A DNA stretch of 64,000 nucleotides from Dysgonomonas sp. PF1-14 (GTDB taxonomy: Bacteria; Bacteroidota; Bacteroidia; Bacteroidales; Dysgonomonadaceae), in the NCBI RefSeq assembly GCF_029892965.1, contig NZ_JARXWN010000006.1, forward strand, positions 62,001 to 126,000. Reading direction: 5' to 3'. Shown piece by piece: positions 1-8,054 of the stretch. The translations under genes were made by a program, and so were the position numbers. The notes beneath the pieces were generated by a model that saw only the letters and a program-made list of their open reading frames with translations, was not told where the DNA came from and made no database searches. The stretch's first letter is position 1. Every line of letters begins with the position of its first letter.

Positions 1-2
1 GA

Positions 3-314
3 GAACGTGCAAAGAATGATTTTGCGTTAGGTAATATCCAAATTATTAAGGTTGAGCCTTATATATACGTCGCCAATATGATTGGGCAAAGAGGAACTAA
101 GACAGGCAGAAGCACCGGCGTACCTGTACGCTATGAAGCGATTGAAACTTGTCTGGAAAAACTCGTAGAGGAAGCCAAGACTTTAAGTGCAAGTGTCCAT
201 ATGCCTCGTATAGGTTGCGGACTGGCCGGAGGAAAATGGGATAGGGTGGAGCCTCTTATTGAGAAGACGTTATTGATGAATGACATAGATGTATATGTCT
301 ATGATTTTGAGTGA
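3..314 (+). CDS. Macrodomain protein, C-terminal part (cut by window edge)
   Basis: The frame is open from the first base, so the start lies upstream; about 103 residues are visible. Seen: a GN-x-Q/I stretch near the left end, the ANMIGQ segment, and a MPRIGCGLAGG loop, which match the ADP-ribose-binding loops of macrodomains of the Poa1p/TARG1 kind. Members bind ADP-ribose and often remove it from proteins or nucleic acids. It ends 6 bp before a small ADP-ribosyltransferase-like gene on the same strand, so the two are probably co-transcribed. The function as a de-ADP-ribosylase is inferred; the catalytic N-terminal part is outside the window. Confidence 0.85.
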   Translation, partial: ERAKNDFALGNIQIIKVEPYIYVANMIGQRGTKTGRSTGVPVRYEAIETCLEKLVEEAKTLSASVHMPRIGCGLAGGKWDRVEPLIEKTLLMNDIDVYVYDFE

Positions 315-320
315 ATATTT

Positions 321-728
321 ATGAAAACGACATTATACAGGCCAATAGGTCTGAAAGAACTACAATTAATAATTGACTTAAATTTTAAGGCTTTTCCTCC
401 GCGACTGGAATGGCAGCCGATATTTTATCCTGTACTCAATCAGGAATATGCAGCACAGATAGCTGAGAAATGGAATACAAAGGATGAATTTTCCGGCTAC
501 TGTGGTATTGTGACTAAGTTTGATCTGCCGACGGACTATCTGCAAAAGTATGAAGTTCATAATGTTGGCGGATTCATACATAACGAGCTATGGGTTCCGG
601 CTGAAGATCTGGCTGAATTTAATAGTCATATTATCGAACAGATAGAAATCGTACAAGTGTTTACTGGTGAGAGTTTTATAGTGTCAGCTAATGATGCTGC
701 AACCCAATGTGTATCAAAATACTTATAG
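321..728 (+). CDS. Small ADP-ribosyltransferase-like protein
   Basis: 135 aa, cytosolic, no signal peptide or membrane segment. Seen: an N-terminal TLYRPIG segment, a PPRLEWQPIFYPVL segment and a late HNELWVPAEDL segment. The spacing of an early Arg/Tyr block and a late Glu in a beta-strand resembles small ADP-ribosyltransferase folds. From memory, relatives often carry the label ADP-ribosylation/crystallin J1, but the protein is far too short for an ADP-ribosylglycohydrolase and shows none of its metal-binding Asp motifs. The macrodomain gene 6 bp upstream suggests a transfer/removal pair, possibly toxin and antidote. That pairing is inference; the family assignment itself is tentative. Confidence 0.55.
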   Translation: MKTTLYRPIGLKELQLIIDLNFKAFPPRLEWQPIFYPVLNQEYAAQIAEKWNTKDEFSGYCGIVTKFDLPTDYLQKYEVHNVGGFIHNELWVPAEDLAEFNSHIIEQIEIVQVFTGESFIVSANDAATQCVSKYL

Positions 729-734
729 TTGCTT

Positions 735-3224
735 TTAAGTATCATTACTAACTTTTACTATTACATCATAAAACTGTGCGACGGTAAAGGGTACAATCCG
801 ATCATTCTTCCAATCAAATAATCTAAGGCCTTCGCCTTGAAAGAGGTATTCATTTTCTTTCAGGTTGAAGGCTTTTCTTATCGAGCCTGTTTCATCACGG
901 AAGTCTATTCCAAACTCATCATGTATTGCCAAAAGGAATTCTTCTCCATCGTCTCCGGTTATTCCCAAGTCTTTTTCTACAAGTGTATCTTTTGTGATAG
1001 AGACTTTATCTGAAAAGATAAAATTGTCATTTATAAACTCAACAAAGTTCTCAAAACTTAAGTCTCTTACATCTTGCTGAGGCAGGAAGTTTGTGGTATG
1101 TATCAGCCGGCATAAGCATATTAGTAAATGAGCATCTTCAATTTTATCAATATTGTTATATAGTTCTTTTAAACTGACCCATCTGAGGCTTTTATCAGCT
1201 TCGTCAAGACATACAAGATAAGGATACACCTGTTCGGTAGAAATGCCGACGCTAGGAAAATATTTTTCACCCAATTTAGAATAACGCTCAATCTTCCTTC
1301 TACCTATTCTCATATCTGAAATGTATTCCTCTAAATCATGGATAGTACATACTTCCTTTGGTAAGCGTTTAGCCGGTGCAGTTATAATTGTGCTGTTTCC
1401 CGAATGAATCTGTGGAACAGGCAGGTTTCGCACTTCCAACCCTACATATATCTGCCCTCCCTTTTTGAGTACAGGTAATGTAACCAGTGTATTTGAACTT
1501 ACAGCCGAAGGATATACATATTCAAAAATTGCATTGCTGTTTTCTATTCCCATTTCAGAGAAATATGCTCTTCTGGTAGTTAGAAAACCAGCCTGTTTTT
1601 CGCTCTTTTCATAATCTTGTGTATGCAGAGATAATAGTTCTGAAAAAGGGGTGGGTTCGATAAACCTGTCGAACCTTATTTTCATCTTCTCTCCCAGCCA
1701 TTGGGGAAGCGGTATCTCTTTTTTGAAAAAGAGATTATAGACATTCAGCTCTAGACGTGCTTCTACCAAAGCTCCTGTCTGTGCTGTATTCAGCAATTGG
1801 GCAGCCTCATATTCGTGAATATATCCCGACTCTTTAAAGCCGGAGAACCCTTCTGATAGAGTTTTGTTTACAGTTGCGGGTTTAATTAGTTCTATCAGTT
1901 TTGACGCTACTTTCTCATTGATACCTCCGGGTGAGGTATAGTAGTTTAATGATTGAGAAATATTGGTATAGTGATCTTTGCTTATGCCAAAGCGTTTATT
2001 TAGAATGTCTTCTATATTTTCGGTTTCTGCAATGGTTATTCCTTCGGGGATGTAGCCACTATAATGTTTATCATCCAAAATTGCACTATCTGTTTTTACA
2101 TTGGCCAATGGGCGGGGATAGCCATGCTTTGCCAATATTGTAAAACCATTCTCATGTTTATAGAAAGGAATAATATCGAGTACATTATTAGGACGTTCTA
2201 CCACATCATACACTTTCTTTGTCTTGAGATTCTGATAAAAAGAGAAATGCAAGAAAGAATCTTTCTGAACAGGAAGATGCCTTATTAACTGCACTTGTTT
2301 CCCTCCCGATGTTTTCTCTCCGGCAATCAGGTAATTGGTAGGAGGGAAGCCTATCTTTTTTCCGGATAAGTTGTATATGCCAAATTGATTCCTGTATCTG
2401 TTATTTATAATCCATTGATTGTAGATAGGCGAAGACAGGATAATGCGTAAGCCTAACTCACGGAAAATCTCTTCAAATTCTTCCTGTGTAAAATAGCCAT
2501 ATTCTTCCTGTAGCTCAATGTCCCAATTGGCATAATAGTCTTTGCGGCGGATGAACTCAACAGCATCAGTGTAAAATGCCTGAAATCGCCGAGTATTCTT
2601 TTTTATAGCGTTTATTTCCTGTATGGGGAATCCTCTTTCGTTAGCTGATACCAGTGAACGTGCGGTCTGTGCAAATTGTATAAATAATTCAGCATCATCA
2701 GGGCGATTCGGCTTATCTATTGATGATAGTTCAATAATAATCTCTTGTTCCTCAGGCTTGACGAAGTCGCGGATAATTAGTACGCCTTTATCTTTTAATA
2801 ATTCAACCTGTCTGCGTAGGGTATTCAATGCCCTGTTGGTATCGTAGCCATTGTATGAAGTAATGTGGTGTATAGCAGAGCAGTTAAAGAAGCCACTGAC
2901 AGAATCTTCCGAAAAGGTTTGCAGTTTTTCGCCATCATCCTCCCTGAAAGATAGGTTTGGATAATTATATGTATCCTGTGCTATTTGTACCATCTTAGGG
3001 TTTATATCCACCCCGATTATTTTCATCTCAGGAAAAAGCCTTGCCAGAATAGCTGTACTTGTACCTGATGCCATGCCGACATCGACAATTGTATTTCCTT
3101 TTCGGGATTCAAAAAATACGCTGGCTGATGCTACTTTTTCAACAGATATAGCATCCATTGCTTCCAGATATTGCTGGTAATTTTTCTTATCTCCTCTATC
3201 CTGTCCTGTATAATTGGTACTCAT
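735..3224 (-). CDS. Methyltransferase / NUDIX-like / acyl-carrier-like fusion protein
   Basis: 829 aa. Residues 1-200 form a class I SAM methyltransferase: motif I at 46-57 (IVDVGMASGTST), an acidic GVDIN at 71-75 and a NCSAIHH block at 114-120. Residues about 320-450 and 565-690 look like two degenerate NUDIX folds: ERPNNVLDIIPF near 343 and a SPGGINE turn near 431 in the first, FPSVGISTEQVYPYL near 656 in the second. Neither has an intact GX5EX7REUXEE box. Residues about 742-775 (DLGITGDDGEEFLL) match DUF1493/acyl-carrier-like domains, with the carrier serine replaced. It is the last gene of a cassette after the NAD-kinase-like gene (43 bp gap). Substrate unknown. Confidence 0.7.
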   Translation of the reverse strand: MSTNYTGQDRGDKKNYQQYLEAMDAISVEKVASASVFFESRKGNTIVDVGMASGTSTAILARLFPEMKIIGVDINPKMVQIAQDTYNYPNLSFREDDGEKLQTFSEDSVSGFFNCSAIHHITSYNGYDTNRALNTLRRQVELLKDKGVLIIRDFVKPEEQEIIIELSSIDKPNRPDDAELFIQFAQTARSLVSANERGFPIQEINAIKKNTRRFQAFYTDAVEFIRRKDYYANWDIELQEEYGYFTQEEFEEIFRELGLRIILSSPIYNQWIINNRYRNQFGIYNLSGKKIGFPPTNYLIAGEKTSGGKQVQLIRHLPVQKDSFLHFSFYQNLKTKKVYDVVERPNNVLDIIPFYKHENGFTILAKHGYPRPLANVKTDSAILDDKHYSGYIPEGITIAETENIEDILNKRFGISKDHYTNISQSLNYYTSPGGINEKVASKLIELIKPATVNKTLSEGFSGFKESGYIHEYEAAQLLNTAQTGALVEARLELNVYNLFFKKEIPLPQWLGEKMKIRFDRFIEPTPFSELLSLHTQDYEKSEKQAGFLTTRRAYFSEMGIENSNAIFEYVYPSAVSSNTLVTLPVLKKGGQIYVGLEVRNLPVPQIHSGNSTIITAPAKRLPKEVCTIHDLEEYISDMRIGRRKIERYSKLGEKYFPSVGISTEQVYPYLVCLDEADKSLRWVSLKELYNNIDKIEDAHLLICLCRLIHTTNFLPQQDVRDLSFENFVEFINDNFIFSDKVSITKDTLVEKDLGITGDDGEEFLLAIHDEFGIDFRDETGSIRKAFNLKENEYLFQGEGLRLFDWKNDRIVPFTVAQFYDVIVKVSNDT

Positions 3225-3267
3225 TCGCTTTACGGTTATTATTTATGCGAATGTACTGAATTTTGTA

Positions 3268-4188
3268 TTAAATCTTTACGAGATTGGCTATTTCGTTGGC
3301 AATACCTATTGTTGCAATTGCACCACTGTTGAATTGGAGGAAGTCTGATTCTACTCCGTCACTAAAGATTATTCCACCTGTCGGCATCAAAGATTCTATC
3401 CGAAGATTGTTTTTGTTGTTTATCATTCCTACTGCAATATCTGCCTGTGTGCGAATGCTCTTGAAAGGTTCACGTACAGCGAATAGCAGTTGATTGTCTT
3501 TCAGTTTAGGCTGCTTGGGTTTGACATTTTTCTCAAACAATCCGGTAACACCATAAGCCATGTTGAACACCGAGCTCAGCCATCCGGTAGATCCGGCCTG
3601 TGTAGATACGATTATTCCGCTCGAAGATTGCTCCTCTACGCTATTATTGAAAGATAGCTTGTATCTGGCCGAAATATGTGACGAAGCACCAATAAAGAGA
3701 TCATTGAATGCTAACAATCGTTGTCCGTCATTTAGGCGTGCTTCTGCAAAATTGACTTTCTTCGATTGGTAATTATTAGATAATACATCTTCTACTCCTC
3801 CGATAAAATTACTGGTGTCGAAAGGGAGAAGAATACCATCGTAACGCTGCTTATCAGGATTGACGGCAACAATAGGTCTTGCCTGCGAATATTTTGCAGT
3901 GTTGGCAACTAGCCCATCCTGTCCGATAACAACAATCACATTTTTGTCAGAGAACAGGTAGGATGGGAGATAGGTGCGGTCTACAATCTTATGTTTGACT
4001 ACCTTTGATAGTTGAGATTGTAATGAATTCAGCGAATTATGGAAAATCTCATCTTCTATTTCATAGTCCTGAAAATTCCCTCCCAGCCGTTCGATATAAA
4101 ACTTAGCCTGAGACTTTGTATTGAAGCGTTCTACTAAAGCCTCAAGCCTTGTTTTATTTTTTACTATTATAGCATATTCTATACTCAT
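3268..4188 (-). CDS. NAD-kinase-like protein
   Basis: 306 aa. The layout is that of the NAD/diacylglycerol kinase superfamily: IGQDG at 88-92 stands where NAD kinases have GGDG, FNDLFIG at 161-167 replaces the NE/D motif, and VSTQAGSTGW at 194-203 corresponds to the T-P-T-G-S-T-A loop. The first Gly of GGDG is Gln here and the N-terminal 75 residues are not typical, so this is a divergent relative and not the housekeeping NAD kinase. Its start overlaps the SPFH stop as ATGA, indicating translational coupling. It may phosphorylate or sense a nucleotide such as NAD; inference only. Confidence 0.75.
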   Translation of the reverse strand: MSIEYAIIVKNKTRLEALVERFNTKSQAKFYIERLGGNFQDYEIEDEIFHNSLNSLQSQLSKVVKHKIVDRTYLPSYLFSDKNVIVVIGQDGLVANTAKYSQARPIVAVNPDKQRYDGILLPFDTSNFIGGVEDVLSNNYQSKKVNFAEARLNDGQRLLAFNDLFIGASSHISARYKLSFNNSVEEQSSSGIIVSTQAGSTGWLSSVFNMAYGVTGLFEKNVKPKQPKLKDNQLLFAVREPFKSIRTQADIAVGMINNKNNLRIESLMPTGGIIFSDGVESDFLQFNSGAIATIGIANEIANLVKI

Positions 4189-5207
4189 TTTTTCTCAGGT
4201 CTTTTGTTATTTAGGATAGATTCCAACAAATCGGGGCTGATATTCAGATTTCCTATTTTTTCAGCATTTTGTGCCAATTCACGGAATGCCAGAGCAATAT
4301 TGTTACGAGCGTCAGAGTGTCCGGCTAACGCTGTCAACGATCTCCAATCCATTTCTTTATATGGTTTCAGCATTGCCTCGATCTGGAATCCCTGCACTTC
4401 GGCTTCTTTCTTGTCATTTTCAGTCTTTTGTTCAATGAATATTTTACGTTGGTTTTCAACAACAATATCAGCCTCGATATTCATTTCACGCAGTTTCCGG
4501 TTATTTTCCATTCGTTGCACTTCCGATTCCATACGCTTTTCGTCAATCTGTTTTTGCTTCTCTTCCACTGCAATTTCAGTATTAAGTTCAGATTCCTTGA
4601 TCTTGCGTTCCTGCTCTACCGCGAAGTTTCGTCTTTCGTATATTGCCTGATCAGCTTCCTGTTGCAGGCGTTCGCGGGTTTCTGTTTCCAGAGCTTTCGT
4701 CATCTCAGGACTAGCTTGCACAGCCAAGACACTTGCTCCAAGTATTTCTATTCCGAGCATACTGATTGCTTCCGAAGATTTCAACCCTTCAAGAATGCGG
4801 TTTTCGATCTCTTTTCCTGAACGTATCGCTTCTTTCAATCCTATATTATGTATAAAAGAAGAGGTTGAGGTCTGGGCTTCATTGATTATCCGCTGGTTTA
4901 GTTTTTCAATATCATTCTTTTTGTAAGAGCCCGAGTCAGTTACCGTAAAATCCAATATATCAGCTAACATTTTAGGGTTGCCGATTTTGTAGCTTATCTG
5001 TCCTTGTATCATAACCGACTGATAATCATTAGTTGATTCCTGAAAAATGAAAGGCAGATCGTTACTACCCATAGGTATGGCTACTATAGAACTGTTCGGT
5101 GCAAAATAGAAGAAAGATAATCCCCTGCCTTCTTTTTGTAAAGCCCCTTTTTTATAATAAAACACATGGGTCATAGAGTCGAATTTGATGTGATTGATTC
5201 CAAACAT
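4185..5207 (-). CDS. SPFH/band-7 domain protein
   Basis: 340 aa. Residues about 10-170 match an SPFH/prohibitin-like domain, and 170-275 are a long charged coiled coil rich in Glu, Lys and Gln, as in flotillin-type proteins. There is no N-terminal transmembrane segment, so it is either cytosolic or peripherally bound. It heads the three-gene cassette and has its own promoter (5266-5296). SPFH proteins form ring-shaped oligomers that scaffold partners; here the partners would be the NAD-kinase-like and methyltransferase-NUDIX-like proteins. The ATG is preceded by an A-rich leader with no strong Shine-Dalgarno, usual for this phylum. Confidence 0.85.
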   Translation of the reverse strand: MFGINHIKFDSMTHVFYYKKGALQKEGRGLSFFYFAPNSSIVAIPMGSNDLPFIFQESTNDYQSVMIQGQISYKIGNPKMLADILDFTVTDSGSYKKNDIEKLNQRIINEAQTSTSSFIHNIGLKEAIRSGKEIENRILEGLKSSEAISMLGIEILGASVLAVQASPEMTKALETETRERLQQEADQAIYERRNFAVEQERKIKESELNTEIAVEEKQKQIDEKRMESEVQRMENNRKLREMNIEADIVVENQRKIFIEQKTENDKKEAEVQGFQIEAMLKPYKEMDWRSLTALAGHSDARNNIALAFRELAQNAEKIGNLNISPDLLESILNNKRPEKK

Positions 5208-5241
5208 AGCTGTAAAATTTAGAGATTATTACTATAAAAAC

Positions 5242-5324
5242 ATATTAACGTATTTATTACGTAAACAAAGCTAGAGTGAATTTTCTTATCACCAAAATAG
5301 TTTTCGTAAAAAATACGTTAATAT
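5242..5324 (-). promoter_or_regulatory. SPFH-cassette promoter between inverted 14-bp repeats
   Basis: On the minus strand TTTG (5293-5296) and TAGCTTTG (5266-5273) are 19 bp apart, the ideal Bacteroidota spacing. They are bracketed by a perfect 14-bp inverted repeat, ATATTAACGTATTT at 5242-5255 and its reverse complement at 5311-5324. A third half-site, TACGT, ends at 5262. The arrangement puts one site just past the likely start of transcription and the other upstream of -33, as expected for a repressor that loops or occludes the promoter. No regulator gene is adjacent. Confidence 0.65.
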
Positions 5325-5409
5325 ATTTAATTTGTATTTATTCTAAATAATAAATGCTTATATATTTCTGATTATAAGAGATATACTATGCGTGGTAATA
5401 TAATATTTG

Positions 5410-5967
5410 CTATAAATATATTCCATACTTACGTTTTATAGCATCCCTTTCAGATTTCAATTTCTTTTTCTTGGCCTTCAGAGCTGCTTTTCTGGATTTT
5501 CTTTCATTTTTGCTGATATGATCATTATCATTGTTCGCGTCCAGTTTCGCTTCTATTGCCTCTATCTTGGCATCTATTCTGGCTAGTTCGGCATAGCCAT
5601 CATTAGGCGAATGATGATTTCTATTCCCGTAAAGACCACCTCTGTATTCATCATTAACAGACTTTTCGTTTTTAGCAATGATCCGATCAATCTCTGCATT
5701 TAATTGCTGTTTGAGCTCGCGTTTCTTCTCTCTTTTTTCATAACCTGACAGACCTTTATTTTTATTTATCGATTCGAATTTTTGCCCGATTCCCCATTTT
5801 AGCTCTTTCAGTTCTTTCATCTGTTCAGCACTCAACGTGGAAGACCTGCTCTCGATGCTGTTATAGTAGGTGTAAAAATCAGTATCGATATTTTGAGCAT
5901 TAATAGAAGAGCTAACGCCTCCAAGAATCAGCATACTAAGAAATAATACTAAAATTTTCTTTTTCAT
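5410..5967 (-). CDS. Secreted Lys/Glu-rich coiled-coil protein
   Basis: 185 aa from the ATG at 5967; the frame stays open to 6084, but the MKKKILVLFLSML start gives a standard signal peptide cleaved after INAQ. The mature part is highly charged and mostly helical, with a KKLKSERDAIKRKYG tail. I do not recognise the family. It stands alone between the SPFH promoter region and a divergent Crp/Fnr gene. It is probably periplasmic. Confidence 0.6.
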   Translation of the reverse strand: MKKKILVLFLSMLILGGVSSSINAQNIDTDFYTYYNSIESRSSTLSAEQMKELKELKWGIGQKFESINKNKGLSGYEKREKKRELKQQLNAEIDRIIAKNEKSVNDEYRGGLYGNRNHHSPNDGYAELARIDAKIEAIEAKLDANNDNDHISKNERKSRKAALKAKKKKLKSERDAIKRKYGIYL

Positions 5968-6156
5968 AACATTCATTATTTTATCGTTAATAATGGCAAA
6001 ATAAAGCAATGACTCTGTAGCAATCCTGTAGTATGCTCTTATTTTGTGCATTTTTGATGACTTAATTGAATGGGTAAAATTCATATAATATAAAGATTAT
6101 ATTCCTGTCATTTAATTATTACTTTTACTCTATAGATAAATTAGTTCTGAAATAAT

Positions 6157-6720
6157 ATGGAAATTGAAATAATCTTAGATAAGATATATGAACTCCCAAC
6201 GACTTCCCGAAGGAGTATAATAGATGCTGTTACTGAACTGGAATATACTAAGGGCTATCGCCTGCTTAATGCTGACAAAGTAGAACGAAATATCTATTTT
6301 ATTAAGAAAGGTATTGTTCGTGCCTATACCAATTCCCCTGATGGAGAAGTCACTTTCTGGTTTGGTAAAGAAGGAGATACAATAGTATCGATGAAAAGCT
6401 ATGTTAACAATCAGAAAGGATATGAGAATATTGAATTGCTCGAAGACTGTGTATTATACAAACTGAATGCAAGTGCCTTGAATGATCTGTTTATAAACGA
6501 TGTCTATATTGCAAACTGGGGACGAAAATTTGCAGAGCAGGAATTACTTAAAACCGAGGAGAGGCTTATCGAAAGGCAATTTAAAACAGCTTCGGAAAGA
6601 TATATCGAGCTGATAAAAAGTAACCCTGAACTACTCCAGCGGGTTCAGCTATCTTATATTGCTTCATATCTTGGGATAACTCAGGTTTCATTGAGTCGTA
6701 TCAGGGCAAAATTAAGGTAA
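6157..6720 (+). CDS. Crp/Fnr-family transcription regulator
   Basis: 187 aa. An N-terminal cyclic-nucleotide-binding fold (about 25-110, including FIKKGIVRAY and FWFGKEGD) is followed by a linker helix and a short helix-turn-helix at 163-185 (LSYIASYLGITQVSLSRIR). Key phosphate-binding Arg/Glu residues of true cAMP binders are not evident, as is common in Bacteroidota members, so the ligand is unknown. It lies 65 bp upstream of a small multidrug/guanidinium exporter and an acetyltransferase on the same strand, which are its likely targets. Confidence 0.88.
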   Translation: MEIEIILDKIYELPTTSRRSIIDAVTELEYTKGYRLLNADKVERNIYFIKKGIVRAYTNSPDGEVTFWFGKEGDTIVSMKSYVNNQKGYENIELLEDCVLYKLNASALNDLFINDVYIANWGRKFAEQELLKTEERLIERQFKTASERYIELIKSNPELLQRVQLSYIASYLGITQVSLSRIRAKLR

Positions 6721-6785
6721 TTTTTTATCATTTGTAAAATCCTATTTGCTGACTATTTATGATCTTTGCAGCAAAATAATACGTT

Positions 6786-7112
6786 ATGAATTGGGTGATT
6801 TTAATTGTTGCGGGATTACTGGAAGTCGGATTTACTTCATGTCTGGGTAAAATCAGAGAAACAACCGGGAATGAAAAATATTGGTGGACTGCGGGTTTTA
6901 TTGTTTTCTTAACATGTAGTATGGCTATGCTACTGAAAGCTACACAAACACTACCTTTGGGCACAGCATATGCGGTGTGGACAGGTGTCGGTGCTGTGGG
7001 TACGGTGCTGATAGGAATCTTCTTCTTCCACGAACCGGTTAATTTCTGGAGGCTGTTCTTTATCTCCACACTAATTTTCTCTATTGTTGGACTTAAGGTT
7101 GTATCTCACTAA
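6786..7112 (+). CDS. gdx: SMR-family exporter, guanidinium (Gdx/SugE) type
   Basis: 108 aa with four transmembrane helices, the usual SMR length. Glu13 in AGLLEVGF is the conserved proton/substrate carboxylate, and LPLGTAYAVWTGVGAVG (56-72) is the SugE/Gdx signature, not that of EmrE drug pumps. Gdx works as an antiparallel dimer exporting guanidinium in exchange for protons. A TAnnTTTG-like box (GATCTTTG, 6761-6768) would start the transcript only about 10 nt before the ATG, which leaves no room for a guanidine riboswitch. The Crp/Fnr gene upstream may be the regulator instead. Confidence 0.85.
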   Translation: MNWVILIVAGLLEVGFTSCLGKIRETTGNEKYWWTAGFIVFLTCSMAMLLKATQTLPLGTAYAVWTGVGAVGTVLIGIFFFHEPVNFWRLFFISTLIFSIVGLKVVSH

Positions 7113-7127
7113 AACAAACATAATTTG

Positions 7128-7649
7128 ATGAAAGAGATTTTGATAAGAAAGGCAGAAAAGTCCGATATAGAAAGCCTTGTCGCTATTAGCAGGCAGACTT
7201 TTGTAGAGGCTTTTTCGGCAGATAATACCGAAGAGAATATGAAAAAATATATAGAAGACAGCTTTTCTCCGGAGAAACTGGCTTCTGAGCTTGGTAATAA
7301 AGATTCGCAATTCTATTTTGCTATATCCGGTGACAATATAGTTGGTTATCTGAAACTAAACTTCGGACAATCGCAGACAGACCTGAAAGACAAAGATGCG
7401 CTCGAAATCGAACGGATCTATGTACTGACTGATTATTGGGGGAAAAGAGTCGGGCAACTGTTCTACGAAAAAGCGATAGAGATCGCAAAGAATCACAAAG
7501 CCCGTTATGTATGGCTAGGTGTCTGGGAAGAGAATGCAAGAGCCATAAGCTTTTATAAGAAAAATGGCTTTGTCGAATTCGATAAGCATTTTTTCATGCT
7601 GGGAGACGATAAACAGACCGATATAATGATGAAGCTTACCATTGTTTAG
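7128..7649 (+). CDS. GNAT-family N-acetyltransferase
   Basis: 173 aa from the ATG at 7128; an in-frame TTG one codon earlier is less likely. The GNAT fold is clear: a beta-strand ending in ERIYVL, then the acetyl-CoA pyrophosphate loop YWGKRVGQ, then WLGVWEENARAISFYKKNGF, the conserved motif B with its Asn and Tyr. The overall pattern is closest to PaiA-like polyamine acetyltransferases, but the substrate cannot be read from sequence. It lies 15 bp after gdx and is probably in the same transcript. Confidence 0.88.
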   Translation: MKEILIRKAEKSDIESLVAISRQTFVEAFSADNTEENMKKYIEDSFSPEKLASELGNKDSQFYFAISGDNIVGYLKLNFGQSQTDLKDKDALEIERIYVLTDYWGKRVGQLFYEKAIEIAKNHKARYVWLGVWEENARAISFYKKNGFVEFDKHFFMLGDDKQTDIMMKLTIV

Positions 7650-7664
7650 TTTTAAGTGCAATAC

Positions 7665-8054
7665 TTATTGGGGAACCAATTTTATATTCGGATGTTCGCC
7701 GATAATTTCCAGTATGATCTCAAAGTAAGTCTTACCCGTACCGTTTTCCAGTTCAGCGAGATTCTCTTTTATAAGCTCAATATTAAATATTGAGGGAGAT
7801 TGCAGTTTATTGAGGTAATACGTTTTTGTAAGCTCCAAGCCCAGATCTTCCCTGTTCTTCTCAAAGCCCTTCCAAATCAGCGTTATCTCTTCGTCTCCGT
7901 CTATCTCGCCATAGCCTCCGTAAAACATATCGTTGAGGGCGTCCAGGCTCTGCCCCAGTCTCCAATCCACATTTGCCATAAACACCCGGTTTATTTCGTC
8001 GTAGAAAGAAGGAATGTCATATACATTGTTGCCGTCAAAGCTTATTGTTTTCAT
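7665..8054 (-). CDS. Barstar-family ribonuclease inhibitor
   Basis: 129 aa. The N-terminal beta-strand, helix and NVDWRLGQSLDALNDMF segment, followed by a GGYGEIDG loop and an ITLIW strand, are characteristic of barstar. Barstars block barnase-like RNases by covering the active site with an acidic helix. No ribonuclease or polymorphic-toxin gene is visible nearby, so this is an orphan immunity protein, perhaps protecting against a neighbour's toxin. A minus-strand TACCTTTG box (8122-8129) is a plausible -7 element. Confidence 0.85.
   Translation of the reverse strand: MKTISFDGNNVYDIPSFYDEINRVFMANVDWRLGQSLDALNDMFYGGYGEIDGDEEITLIWKGFEKNREDLGLELTKTYYLNKLQSPSIFNIELIKENLAELENGTGKTYFEIILEIIGEHPNIKLVPQ

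Noticed and set aside
321-728. ADP-ribosylglycohydrolase (crystallin J1 type)
   Set aside because: The protein has 135 aa and lacks the paired Asp metal motifs of that family, which is more than twice as long.
3268-4188. The housekeeping NAD kinase
   Set aside because: The GGDG motif is altered, the N-terminus is atypical and the gene is embedded in an accessory cassette.
5968-6084. Upstream ATG for the secreted coiled-coil protein
   Set aside because: It would add 39 residues before an obvious signal peptide and would run through the likely promoter region.
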